Source: Mortierella sp. BCC40632 (taxonomy: Eukaryota > Mortierellomycota > Mortierellomycetes > Mortierellales > Mortierellaceae). Taken from it: a stretch of 64,000 bases of DNA. Positions 53,513 to 64,000 of this stretch are shown piece by piece. Every line of letters starts with the position of its first letter. The stretch's first letter is position 1. Under the pieces are notes generated by a model. The model was not told the DNA's origin. It worked only from the letters and a program-made list of their open reading frames with translations, and did no database searches. The DNA lies in NCBI GenBank assembly GCA_011634665.1, contig WAEK01000013.1:1224501-1288500 (forward strand), given 5' to 3'. A program made the position numbers and the translations under genes.

Positions 53513-56500
53513 ATGGCCTCCACTTTTGCTCCCACCATCATCGACCTTCGTCATCCCACAGCCATGTTCGCGCCAGTCAAGACTCCTTCGCCACCGCCCC
53601 ATTCACTCACTTCAGACCGCCAGACACTCGATGGACCCACATCCACGATCAAGCCACGTCAAGATTCCCGCTATACCCACAAGAGACCTCTAGCCGAAAG
53701 CCAGAGTGGCAGTGAGGTCGAGGATAGTGATAGCGCCGAGAGCATAGAATCAGAAAATTTGGATGCTATGACAGACACTTCAACGGTCGATGAGCATGCC
53801 AGCCGAGGTAGCAACGCAAGTAGCTGCAGCTGTGCAGGTGAACACTCGACCGTGGTGGACGAACTTGATCATGACCACGATCATGACACGGAGGAGACAT
53901 CTCCAGCTCCAGAATTTGATCTGCGCAAGATGATTCTCTCGGGCCTCTGTCCAACCGCCCAAGGAGCGCCCAAGACAATTCCCACGATGGTGCTTTACGA
54001 TGACCGCGGACTGCAGCTCTTTGATGAGATTACATACCTGGAAGAGTACTACCTGACCCAAGAGGAGATCAATATCCTTGAGCGCGACAGCGACAAGATT
54101 GTTGATCATATTCCAGACAACAGCGTAATAGTCGAGCTCGGTGCCGGGTAAGTTCTTTTCTGCTTTGACAGGAAATCCCGACTATGTGGCAAGTGTAGGA
54201 GAAGTTTATTTCGGCAAATTAACACTTTTTTTCTTGGCTGACGACTCGTTTCTGCCATAGATCACTGCGAAAGACAGTTTTGTTACTGAACGCACTCGAG
54301 AAGAAACGAAAGAATATCCGGTACTATGCCTTGGACCTTATGCTGGACGAACTAACAAAGGTAAACGAACAGAGAACCTGACCGAAATGATTGTCGTCTG
54401 ATTTCTCCACATCATCCATGCGGCCTTTTTTTTTTTTTTTTTTTTTTTTTTTCTTTTCCTCCTTTTGCTCTCGTCATTTGACGCCATCCCAAAGGTGACC
54501 TTGAGATGATCCTGAGTGTCAATTCTGGTCCAAGCCTTGTTTCTCATTTTCTACCCACGGTCCAGAAATTATTGAGCCTCTCCTTTTTTTCTCTCCCTTT
54601 CTCTCTCACACACACACACTTTACTTCCAATTGAGTCGTACTGATTATCACACTCGATCACCTTTTGCTCTTCGACTTGTGTGTGTGTGTGGCCAGCATT
54701 CCCAATGCATTGGAGAAAAAAAAAGGTCGGGCACTTCTTTGTCCTTTGTTGTTGCTTGTGTTCAACTCCTCTCGGACCATACACGTACACTGAAGTAGAA
54801 GGAGCGAAAGCTCATTCTATTTCCATTCTTTCTGCGCTTTTTTTTTGAGTATATTTACTCCATGTTTGGGGACGTGAAAGAGGAAAGAGGAGGGAAAGGA
54901 CACAAATCGCATATTCGCAGCAGGGCGCCAGTTACCCCGCTACTCTTCGTCACCAATGCGCATGACATGTCTCTTACTTGACTAGTCAAAGCTCATGGGT
55001 CATGGGCCTTTCTCCTCTTCTTTACCCCCAATACGTGACACAGCCTCGTGCATCTCGAGAGAATTATTCGACTGGACGGGGTCACCATTAGTCTCCAAGG
55101 GAATCCTCAACTAACAGCTGTCTGCTTGTTTCTTCTCTCTGCCTTTCTCTCTCTCCTCTTCTCTCTCCTTATTTCCCAACAAAAACGACCCCCTTCTCTT
55201 TGGCATCTTTCTTAATATAGTCCCTAAAGTCGATAGGACACTTCACCAATGTCAAGACTGCTGGCCTTTGGGGTACCTATGACCAAGGATTGGCCTTTGT
55301 GAACTCTTTAGGATCAGAGGTTCCAAAGACTTTGCTCTGGCTTGGCTCCTCAATTGGCAATCTTCCACGCGAAGAAGCCCAAGAGTTCATGGCCTCTTAT
55401 CGCAAGACTCTCAATGTCGGTGACAATTGGCTGATCGGAATCGATCGAAGGAATGATCCAAACGACATCACCGTCGCTTATAACGATCCAAAGGGTGTCA
55501 CTCGAGAATTCATTCTGAATGGTCTAGACCATATCAATGTTATCTTGGGTCAGGCGTTTATCGACCGTGACAAGTTCCGCTACTTTGCTCGGTACAATTC
55601 CGAAGCCGGCCGTCATGAAGCCTATTACCAGGTCAAGGAGGCTCATCAGCTTATCTACAGAGATCCTCTCAACAATGACGAGGAACTTTTCATTGATCTT
55701 GCAAAGGATGAACTCATTAACGTGGAGTACTCGTACAAATGGTCACCCGAAGAGACGACAAACCTTTTTGAAGAGACGCAGTTTCCTAGGATCGGACAGT
55801 GGACAAGTCCTAGCGGTCGCTATGACCTGCACTTGGTCCGCAACACACAATTCTATCTACAGCCCGTCTCCAAGAACACCAATACATACCCTAGTCAAGA
55901 CGAATGGGAGGAGCTCTGGAAGTCGTGGGATTTACTCACCATGACCATGATTCAACACCCAAAGATGCTCCTCGAGAAGCCAATTTCTCTCCGCCATCCA
56001 TTCCTCTTTTATCTCGGTCACATTCCTGCCTTTGTGGATATTCAATTGTCCCGTGCACTCAAGGAGGAATACACGGAGCCTGCTAACTTCCCGGTGATTT
56101 TTGAGCGCGGCATTGATCCTGACGTGGATGATCCTACAAAATGCCATGCTCATTCTGAAGTCCCAGAGACGTGGCCCAAAATCGAGGCGATTGTTGATTA
56201 CAAGGAACGTGTCCGGGAGCGATTGCGTCGAGTGATGAGCGACCGGGTTCACTATCCGATGACTCGCCGGCTGGCTCGTGTCCTGTTCATGGCATTTGAA
56301 CATGAGGCAATGCATCTGGAGACACTTATCTACATGCTCGTCCAGTCGCCTAATGCTCTTCCGCCCCCCTCACTCTATACCCCTTGGAAAACCAAGGACA
56401 AGGAGGTAGTACAGGCCCCAACTCAGAGACCACTTCATCCTGCATCATGGATCACAATTGATCCTAGCAAGCTGGACAAGGAGCTTCTCGTGCTTGGCCA

Positions 56501-57281
56501 TGACGATGCCGAGGCAGATGACCTGGGTCCCAAGGAAAACGACCTTGATTCTCCCTTTGGCTGGGACAATGAACATCCTCGTGTCGAAGCTTCGCCAAAA
56601 GAAACCCCCTCACTTTACAAAATCCAGTCCCGCCAGGTCACCAATGGTGAGTTCCTGGCCTACCTTGAGGCAACAGGAGGATGGAAAGGAAGAACCCCAG
56701 AGTCATGGTGGATCCAAGATGGACCTTCTGAGAACCCAATCTGTGTCAAGACAGTCTATGGGCCCATCCCAATGTCGATTTCACACCAGTGGCCAGTCGC
56801 CTGTGGAAATATCCAAGCCTCTGCGTACACGCGATGGCTATCGGAAAAGGAGACAGGTAACCCAGAGAGCTATGCACTTCCAACAGAACATGAGCTCGAG
56901 ATTGCATTCAAGCTAAAGCGGGCGACAGTTCCTAGATCAGGCATGGAAAACTATGGTTTCCGACTTTGGTATCCGATGTTGGATGAGGTTGCATTTGATC
57001 CCAAGGTCAGCACGAGTGGAACGATTGAAGGATTCAGTGGACCAGGAGGACAATGGGACTGGACTCGGACCATGTTTGCTCCTCTAGACAAGACTCGATT
57101 CAAGACTTCGAAACTCTATCCTGGATATTCGACGGACTTCTTTGATGAGAAGCATGCAGTAGTCCTGGGAGGATCGTGGGCGACACACCCTAGGATTGCA
57201 GAACGTCGAACTTTCCGGAATTGGTACCAATTCAACTACCTTTACATGTTTGCGGGTTTCCGACTTGTCAAGCGATGCTAG
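53513..57281 (+). CDS. EGT1: Ergothioneine biosynthesis protein 1 (histidine trimethyltransferase / sulfoxide synthase)
   Basis: Bifunctional enzyme: SAM-dependent trimethylation of histidine to hercynine, then iron- and O2-dependent addition of cysteine. Exons 53513-54147, 54261-54360, 55221-57281; in frame, 931 aa. After an acidic, Ser-rich N-terminus of about 130 residues, the EgtD-like methyltransferase starts at TMVLYDDRGLQLFDEITYLE. The SAM motif is VIVELGAGSLRKT, followed by TLLWLGSSIGNLPREEAQEF. The DinB-like iron-binding helices have HPFLFYLGHIPAFVD and the paired histidines in EHEAMHLET. The FGE-sulfatase-like domain has SWWIQDGP, WPVACGNIQASAYTRWLSE, LPTEHE, GGQWDWTRTMFAP and VVLGGSWATHPRIAERRTFR. 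The order is that of fungal Egt1. The second intron is unusually long (860 bp) and holds CA and TG repeats and an 8-A run. The start ATG (TCATCATGG) follows a GAAA-rich leader. Confidence 0.95.
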
Positions 57282-57970
57282 AAACTGTCTTGGTTTTCTT
57301 TTGTTTTTCTTTTTTCTTTTTGAACTCTCAAGTCCAGAGAGGATCTATAGAGAAAGCAGTTGCTATGCTACCATTCTTCTATAAACCTATATCCCCCCCC
57401 CCTTACCCAGCGCGAATAAAAAAAATGCGGGGTGCAACATGACCCACTTTTTGGATGACAGATACCCTATGCCGACAATATATGAGCCGCCAACGAACGT
57501 TGCTCCCGTGGAGAGGAAAAGATAGAGTACCTTGTTCGACATACCTTTTTTTTTTTTTGCAGTCGACGACAACATGTGTCCTCCGTTGTCAACCGTTTTC
57601 TAGACGCTTCAATTGGGCTTGCCGAATTGGCTGCCGTCTTGGATGAGGCGGGAAAGTGTTCCAAGAGAGAGGAAAATGGAGCACGTACGGCATCCCAAGT
57701 ACGACTGGGGGAGGGGGGAAAGGAAAAAAAAGCCTGGGAAAGTAGCCTCTCTCCTTATTTTTTTGCCTATAAATGGACTGGGCAGTCTTTTGGAGTCGGT
57801 TGTTCAGTCCTCTCTCTCTTCACACACACTTTCTTTCCATCTTTTTTCGTTCGCCCAATTCTTTGATCGTAATCCCTCTCCTTTTTCTTTTTTTTTTTTT
57901 TTTTTTTCATCGCCGCTCTTCCTTCCCTTCCCATTTGCATCCTTCCATCACATTCCATCCTCTCTTCAAC
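57282..57970. other. Intergenic between EGT1 and phosphopentomutase
   Basis: EGT1 3' flank followed by the CT/T-rich leader (about 57745-57960, including a 23-nt T-run near 57887) of the next gene. No gene is seen. Confidence 0.6.
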
Positions 57971-58221
57971 ATGGCTCACAAGACTCCCATTACCGAGCTC
58001 GCCCAGGAATGGTTGCGTCTGGACCAGGTGAGCCGATCAAAAAAAGAAAAAAAAAAAGAAAAAACAGTAGTTGAAATGAGAGGGGAGGAAATGTTTGTTC
58101 ATTACTCCCAACAGAGCTCTAACCTTGTTCTCCTTCTTAACGTTTTCAACTATGTTTCTTTTTGGTCGACATTGTCAACTGGTTCGAACTGCATTTCCTT
58201 GCATCTCATCGGGGGGGTTGG

Positions 58222-58260
<39 letters not shown>

Positions 58261-60315
58261 TCTCCTTTAGAACCCAGAGACTCGTCAGGAGATCCAGTCG
58301 CTTCTCGATGACAACAACACAGCAGAACTCGAGGCTCGCCTCCGCAACCGTATTGAATTCGGCACAGCAGGTATTCTGGACAAAAATGAAAAACGAAAAG
58401 AAAGCAACACTCTCAAGTTGAACCTATCCAAATTTGAATGCCAAAGTGCAGTAGATCCAAAGGTGGTGCCTGACCCCCTTTTTTTTTCTTTCTTCTTCCT
58501 TGGTCATTGATCTCTAGGTCTGCGTGCAGCAATGGAAGCAGGATTCTCGAGGATGAATGACCTGACAGTTATTCAGGCCACACAGGGACTGTGCTTGTAC
58601 GTCCTCGAGAATGTCAAGGATGCAAAGGAACGTGGAGTGGTGATCGGTCATGATCATCGTCATCATTCGGACGACTTTGCTCGTCTCACGGCAGGAGTCT
58701 TCCTTTCCAAGGGAGTCAAGGTCTATGCCTACAAGGATCTCGTCCACACACCCATGGTACCCTTTGGCGTCAAGGTCTTGAATGCTGCCTGTGGAATCAT
58801 GATCACCGCCTCGCACAACCCAAAGAAGGATAACGGTTACAAAGTCTACTGGGAGAACGCTTGCCAGATCATCCCACCCCATGATGCTGGCATTGCACAG
58901 ATGATCCACGACAATCTGGAGCCTTGGGTCTGGGATTACAAGTCGTTCGAGAACCCTGACCTTGTTGATCCTACCGAACAGTTGGTTCCCCAATACTTTG
59001 ACCAAGTTAGCCAGCTCTGCACGGCCAAGGAGGCCAATGCGGCTTCCGAGACTCAGTTTGTGTACACAGCGATGCATGGCGTTGGCTACCCCTTTGCCAA
59101 GATGGTCTTTGAGCGTTTTGGATTCAAGCCATTGATTCCTACCAAGGAACAGGTTGCACCCGATCCCGAATTTCCTACTGTGGTATTCCCTAATCCAGAG
59201 GAGGGCAAGGGAGCCTTGGCTCTGGCCTTCAAGACAGCGGATGAGGCTGGTGCCTCGATTGTCTTTGCAAACGATCCAGATGCGGACCGGTTCACGATTG
59301 CAGAGAAGCAGTCCTCTGGAGAGTGGATCCTGTTTACTGGAAACCAGATCGGAACCATGTTTGCCTGCAGTGCACTTGAAAACTGGAGATCTTCGGGCAA
59401 GAGCGATGGTATGTACTCTTTCTCTTTCTTTCTCTCTCCTTTCCCCCCCTTTTTATAACTGGGGGGACAGTTTCCCTCGAATCCACACTAACGGGCTGTG
59501 TTTTTTTTTTTTTTTTTTTTTTTTCCTAATGTGGATGTTGGGTGAATTGATAATATATAGCCAAGGTCGCAATGCTTTGCTCCACAGTTTCGTCCACCAT
59601 GCTGGCCAAGATTGCAAAGGTGGAAGGAATCCATTGGGAGGACACGCTGACGGGCTTCAAGTGGATTGGAAACCGTGCGATTGATTTGGAAAAGGAAGGA
59701 TACGATGTCATCTTTGGTTACGAAGAGGCGATCGGTTTCATGTTGGGAGACATTGTCCGTGACAAGGATGGTGTCAGTGCACTGGGCTGCTTTGCTCAAT
59801 TGGCCGCACGCCTCTACAAGGAGGGCACCAAGATCTCTGAGTATCTCGACGCACAGTACAAGAAGTACGGCTACTTTGCATCTGCCAACTCGTACTTTAT
59901 CTGCCATGAGCAAGAGACGATCGACCGGATCTTCAACAAGATGCGCTTCAGCGGATCTCCAGAGACGGACGAGACGGGACGGTTTGCTTTCAAGCCCCTG
60001 TACCCGACCCACATTGGCACACACAAGGTGGCTAATGTGCGGGACCTGACATTGGGATACGACACATCCAAGGCAGGGGGAGTACCAAGCTTGCCCGTGT
60101 CTGCGTCGTCACAGATGATCACGTTCTATCTTGAGAACGGATGTGTGTTTACGTTGCGCACGAGCGGAACAGAGCCCAAGATCAAGTACTACCTCGAGGT
60201 CTCGTCCTCGACGCTGGACGAGGCCGAGTCGCAGGCGAAGGAGATCGAGGCAGCGATGTGTGTCCAGCTGCTGGAGCCCGAGGCTAACGGCCTGCAGTAT
60301 CGCGTCTCAGCCTAG
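57971..60315 (+). CDS. Phosphopentomutase/phosphoglucomutase, PGM2 type (yeast Pgm3-like)
   Basis: Cytosolic alpha-D-phosphohexomutase that interconverts ribose-1-P and ribose-5-P and, less well, glucose phosphates. Exons 57971-58027, 58271-58370, 58518-59408, 59561-60315; in frame, 600 aa, close to human PGM2 (612). The N-terminal substrate motif is EFGTAGLRAAMEAGFSRMND. The catalytic phosphoserine loop is GIMITASHNPKKDNGYKVYW. The metal-binding loop is FANDPDADRFTIAE. The sugar-specificity loop is GYEEAIGFMLGD. The phosphate-binding loop is TLRTSGTEPKIKYYLE. All four active-site elements are intact. The YKVYW after SHNP separates this type from classical PGM1. Exon 1 is short (19 codons) and its intron contains a T-run before the acceptor. 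Confidence 0.95.
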
Positions 60316-60634
60316 AGAGGATGATGGGGGATGGGTTAGAGAGGTGAGGTGGGGCAGTAGCCAATAAAACCTGTCCATCTTTTTTTTTTTTTTTTTTTTT
60401 TCTTGCTTTCTTTCTCACCCCTCACACGCACTACCTCACCTATTTACTCAACCCGCACGCACACAGAGAAAGACAGAGACACCCGCACCACCCCGCGTCC
60501 ATTCACCACACAAAAGATACGAGAATCCTTTCCTCCTTCTCCTTCTCCTCCTCCTTCTCCTACTTCTCCTTGTCCGAGCAATATTTCTTCTTCTTCTTCT
60601 TCTTCTTCTTCCCCCCAATTCTCCCCTCTTACCC
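60316..60634. other. Intergenic between phosphopentomutase and OCT1
   Basis: 319 bp holding a 23-nt T-run near 60379 and then C/T-rich sequence with a TTC triplet run (60583-60611) up to the OCT1 start. Confidence 0.6.
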
Positions 60635-61429
60635 ATGACCACAAAGATCACAACAATGTCTGCTGGCCTTCGTCGCATCCTCTCCAGGAGACCATTTACA
60701 TCCAGAGAAAGAGGAGGAGGAGCTCTCCCCGCGTCTTGTCCCACTCCCCACCACAACATTGCATTCCGCATCCACCCACGATCCCATGCCCTCTCCACTC
60801 AATCACGTCCTGCCTCAGGCACCACAAGACCCACCTCTGCCGCTGCTGCTGCCACTGCAAATCATATCTCGCCTTCCACTTCCTCAGCAGCAACAGCAGC
60901 AGCAGCAGTTGCAACAGAAGCAGAAACAGAAGCAGCAACAGTAGCAGCAGCAACAACAGTAGATGCGACCACAGCCACGGTGTCGTTGAGAGAGCTCTTT
61001 GAAAATCCTCTCTCGTCAACGTCGCGCGCAAGCTATGCGTCCGCTTCTTCAGTGGAAGGACTTTTTCTCTACCCGACCATGCGCACACCCGATACCTTTA
61101 TCGATTCAGTGAATGCAGCTATTGCACGGGGACATTTGTTGGTCGAGCGGATCGCGAATGCGCCTCAAGGAGGGGATCAAGAGATGCGCAAGGTCATCAA
61201 GTTGTTTGATCGATTGAGTGATGTTCTTTGCAAAGTGATTGATGCCGCCGAGGTGGTGCGGTGTCTTCATCCAGACGGTGGTTGGCGTCAGGCAGCAGAG
61301 ACGGTTTATGAGGAACTGTTCTCGTGGATGAATACTCTCAACACAGATCCTCGACTGTACGAGGTAACGAATAGAACCAGGTTCTTTTTTCTTTCTCTCT
61401 TTCTCTCTCTATCGATCTATCTTGTTCTT

Positions 61430-61460
<31 letters not shown>

Positions 61461-63575
61461 TGCTTCGCTCAATCCCGGTTGGCAACAACTGACCTTTTCT
61501 TTGTTCATCGATTGTCATCCCATCCCACCCTCCACCCCCCACCCCCCCAAAAAAATGTAGGTGCTGAGCCTGGTACTTTCGACGCCCAGTCTAGAGTCCA
61601 AACTGTCAGAGGCCGAACGACAAGTGGCATTGGTCTTCTTGCGCGACTTTGAAAAGTCGGGCATTCATCTGTCGGACACAAAACGGGCCCAGTTCGTGGC
61701 CCTCTCGGATCGAATCGTAGGATTGGGAAGAGACTTTATGCATAATTCGTCTTCACCAGGACCAGGACCAGCTCATATCATGGTCAGCCCCCCTACTCGA
61801 CTCCAGGGTCTCTCCCCCAGCTATATTCAGCGGATCACACGGACCAACAAGACGGGCGAAAAGGTCGCCATGGTACCGACCACAGGCTGGGAGGCTCAAA
61901 TGGTGCTTCGACACTGTGAAGATGAAGGAGTGCGCAGAGCCATGTATATCGCCACCATGGCAGAGGACAGAAACAAGGTCGCTGTACTGGATGAATTACT
62001 AAAGACACGATACGACTTGGCTCAATTGGTTGGTCTCCCAAGCTATGGCCACATGTTTTTGGGGGACAAAATGGTCAAGAACCCAGAGAATGTACATGCG
62101 TTCTTGCAAACACTCTCGAAGAGTAATCAGGAAGAAGTTCAGAAAGAGATGGCAATGCTTCTAAAGGCAAAGAGAGTCTTTACCAAGGACAAGCATGCAC
62201 AGCTCCAGGCTTGGGATCGTGATTTTTATGTCCGGATGGTCAGCTCAAAATCCAGCTCGATGCCACATGGGGACCCTATCTCATCCTATTTCTCTGTTGG
62301 TACCACCATGGATGGACTCTCAAAACTCTTTTCACATCTCTATGGAATCAAATTCGTCCCTGGAACCATCGCACCCGGCGAAGTATGGCATGACGACGTT
62401 CGAAGACTGGATGTTGTGGATGAGAACGAAGGCTTGATTGGAACCATCTACTGTGACTTTTATGCTCGCGCAGGGAAGCAATTGAATGCTGCACATTACA
62501 CCGTGCGTTGCTCTCGTAGGGTTGATGATGACGATGAAGAAAGCGATATTGCAGAGGGCATGGCACTTCGGGAGGGGATTGAACTTGCAATGGCGGACCA
62601 TGGTGTAGCCATGAGAGGCAAGAGTGGTCGGTACCAACTCCCTCTTGCGGTTCTATCGTGCGGATTTGCAAAACCAGCGGGTGGGAAGCCTGCACTACTG
62701 AACTGGGTCGAGGTCGAAACATTGTTCCATGAAATGGGTCACGCTATGCACTGTAAGTAAATCATCATGGGCGCAGTTACTTTTTTTTTTTTTTTTTTTT
62801 TTGAGCCCTGGATGGAGCAAAAAGAAGGAAAAAGATAGGGGGAACCGTAAGGATCAGAAATATCGAGATCCCTTGTTGAGCTGTGGGGATCTATTCATTG
62901 TCACTGATCAGAACCTTTTTTTTTTTTTTTTATCTATCTGTTATCATCCTAGCCATGATTGGGCGAGCAGACTACCACAACGTGGCTGGAACGCGTTGCC
63001 CAATCGACTTTGTTGAGATCCCATCGATCCTGATGGAGCACTTTTTGGCTGATCCTGCGGTTCTGGGACTCTTTGCGACTCATTTCCAAACAGGAGCGCC
63101 TCTCCCAGCAGGATTGTTGATGGCGCATCAAGCTAACCGCTCGACATTCCAGGCTATGGAGCTACACTCACAAATGTCGATGGCCATGTTGGATCAGCTC
63201 TATTATTCGTCGATCGCAGGATCGTCCTCGTTCAATTCGACAGCGACACTAGAAGATCTTCAACGGGCCACAGGGGTTGTTCCTCCAGTGTCGGGCACAG
63301 CATGGCAGACAGGGTTTGGGCATTTGTACGGGTATGGAGCAGGATATTATTCGTATCTCTTTGGCAGGACAGTGACAGGACAGATCTGGGATCGAGTGTT
63401 TAGGAGCTCGCCTACGTCAAGGGCGTCAGGAGAGCGTCTACGGGAGAATGTGTTGAAGTGGGGTGGAGGCAAGGATCCATGGGAGTGCCTTGGAGGGTTG
63501 TTGGAGGATGAGCGGTTGATGAAAGGAGACCAGGAAGCGATGAGGATTGTTGGAGATTGGGGTACAAAGAAGTGA
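60635..63575 (+). CDS. OCT1: Mitochondrial intermediate peptidase (M3 family)
   Basis: Matrix zinc peptidase that removes an octapeptide from a subset of imported precursors after MPP cleavage. Exons 60635-61363, 61561-62752, 62953-63575; in frame, 847 aa (yeast Oct1 is 772). The N-terminus (LRRILSRRPFTSRERGG) is Arg/Ser-rich, as expected of a presequence, followed by an Ala/Thr-rich tract from GCA/ACA-type repeats. The family start is SLRELFENPLSS and SVEGLFLYPTMRTPDTFIDS. The zinc site is TLFHEMGHAMH (HExxH), with the downstream glutamate in IDFVEIPSILMEHF. The C-terminus has FGHLYGYGAGYYSYLFGR, conserved in MIP/OCT1. A second in-frame ATG at 60656 (MSAGLRRILS) is an equally good start for a presequence. 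Confidence 0.95.
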
Positions 63576-64000
63576 GAGGGTCGACTATAGTATTGTGTGT
63601 GTGTGTGTGAGAGAGAGAGAGTAAAAAACAACATGGATAACACTAAATAATAATAATAAAAAAAAAAAACGCGTACTATTCAGCTGGCTGAACTCTGGAC
63701 TGCGCGACTGTCCTGTGTCTGGATGAGTCGAAGGCAGAGGATGCGGCCAGGCGTCCAATAAGAGTCTGTGTGCATGAGAAATACGATGCGAGTGGTCACA
63801 AATGAACGCCTTCCTTTTCTCCTCTCTTGTTTGAGGATAGAGAAGAGAAGAGAAGAACAGAGAAGAGAGGCAAAAAAAAAAAAAAAAAAACGAGGCTCTT
63901 CCTCTCTTCACCTCCTTGCATTCTTCTTTCTTTCTCTTTCTTTCTTTCTCTCGCTCATCACTTTCACACTCACACACACTCCCTCTTTCTCTCTCCCGTC
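63576..64000. other. 3' flank of OCT1 and leader-like sequence at window edge
   Basis: A short TG/GA repeat follows the stop, then A-runs. The last 100 bp are strongly CT-rich on the plus strand, like the leaders of other genes here, so a plus-strand gene may start just beyond the window. Confidence 0.4.

Noticed and set aside
53239..53715. 158-aa plus ORF crossing the EGT1 start
   Set aside because: Wrong frame relative to EGT1 exon 1; made of a GAAA-repeat translation and shadow sequence.
60403..61002. 199-aa plus ORF and its antisense Glu/Arg ORFs around the OCT1 start
   Set aside because: Overlap the OCT1 first exon in other frames and reflect CT and triplet repeats.

Overview
The window is nuclear DNA of an intron-rich filamentous fungus, most likely an early-diverging Mucoromycota lineage such as Mortierellaceae. 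This placement is inference. It rests on typical fungal housekeeping genes interrupted by many 50-150 bp GT-AG introns, very long A/T homopolymers and CT/GA microsatellites, low-complexity extensions on signalling proteins, a LINE-type element with an RNase H domain, and the co-occurrence of a DASH subunit (fungal) with a probable augmin subunit (lost in yeasts). There are no operons, no CRISPR arrays and no prophage.

Layout. 1-1340: decayed LINE fragment (-). 1492-1573: tRNA-Leu(UAG) (+). 3221-9530: P4-ATPase lipid flippase (-). 12790-15864: Sly41-like TPT-family transporter (-). 17645-17989: probable DASH subunit Dad1 (+). 18442-21088: DNAJC11-type J protein (-). 21310-24220: probable augmin HAUS5 homologue (+). 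24519-26575: neurochondrin-like protein (-). 27811-31779: F-BAR/RhoGAP protein (+). 31955-37652: sterol glucosyltransferase of Atg26/Ugt51 type (-). 38387-39863: probable MICOS MIC26/27 subunit (-). 40390-42679: MFS anion/cation symporter (+). 45392-49565: SNF1/AMPK catalytic subunit (+). 53513-57281: ergothioneine biosynthesis Egt1 (+). 57971-60315: PGM2-type phosphopentomutase (+). 60635-63575: mitochondrial intermediate peptidase Oct1 (+).

Functional themes are membrane lipid asymmetry and sterol modification (flippase, sterol glucosyltransferase), mitochondrial architecture and import (DNAJC11, MIC26/27, Oct1), spindle and kinetochore (Dad1, HAUS5), and signalling and metabolism (RhoGAP, SNF1, Egt1, phosphopentomutase). 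The genes do not form a pathway cluster.

Exon models were derived by hand from reading-frame continuity, family motifs and GT-AG sites. Most close exactly in frame. The exceptions are one-base discordances in Dad1, the RhoGAP gene and SNF1, an ambiguous donor in the neurochondrin gene and an unresolved first exon in the MIC26/27 gene. These are either leftover assembly indels or real oddities. I found no convincing undescribed multi-gene system. The most interesting items are the spindle-gene neighbourhood, the SNF1 exon-4 anomaly, a GC-AG intron plus a 14-nt microexon in the transporter, a perfect GA repeat of about 200 bp upstream of SNF1, and unrecognised coding-like sequence near 16.8-17.6 kb.
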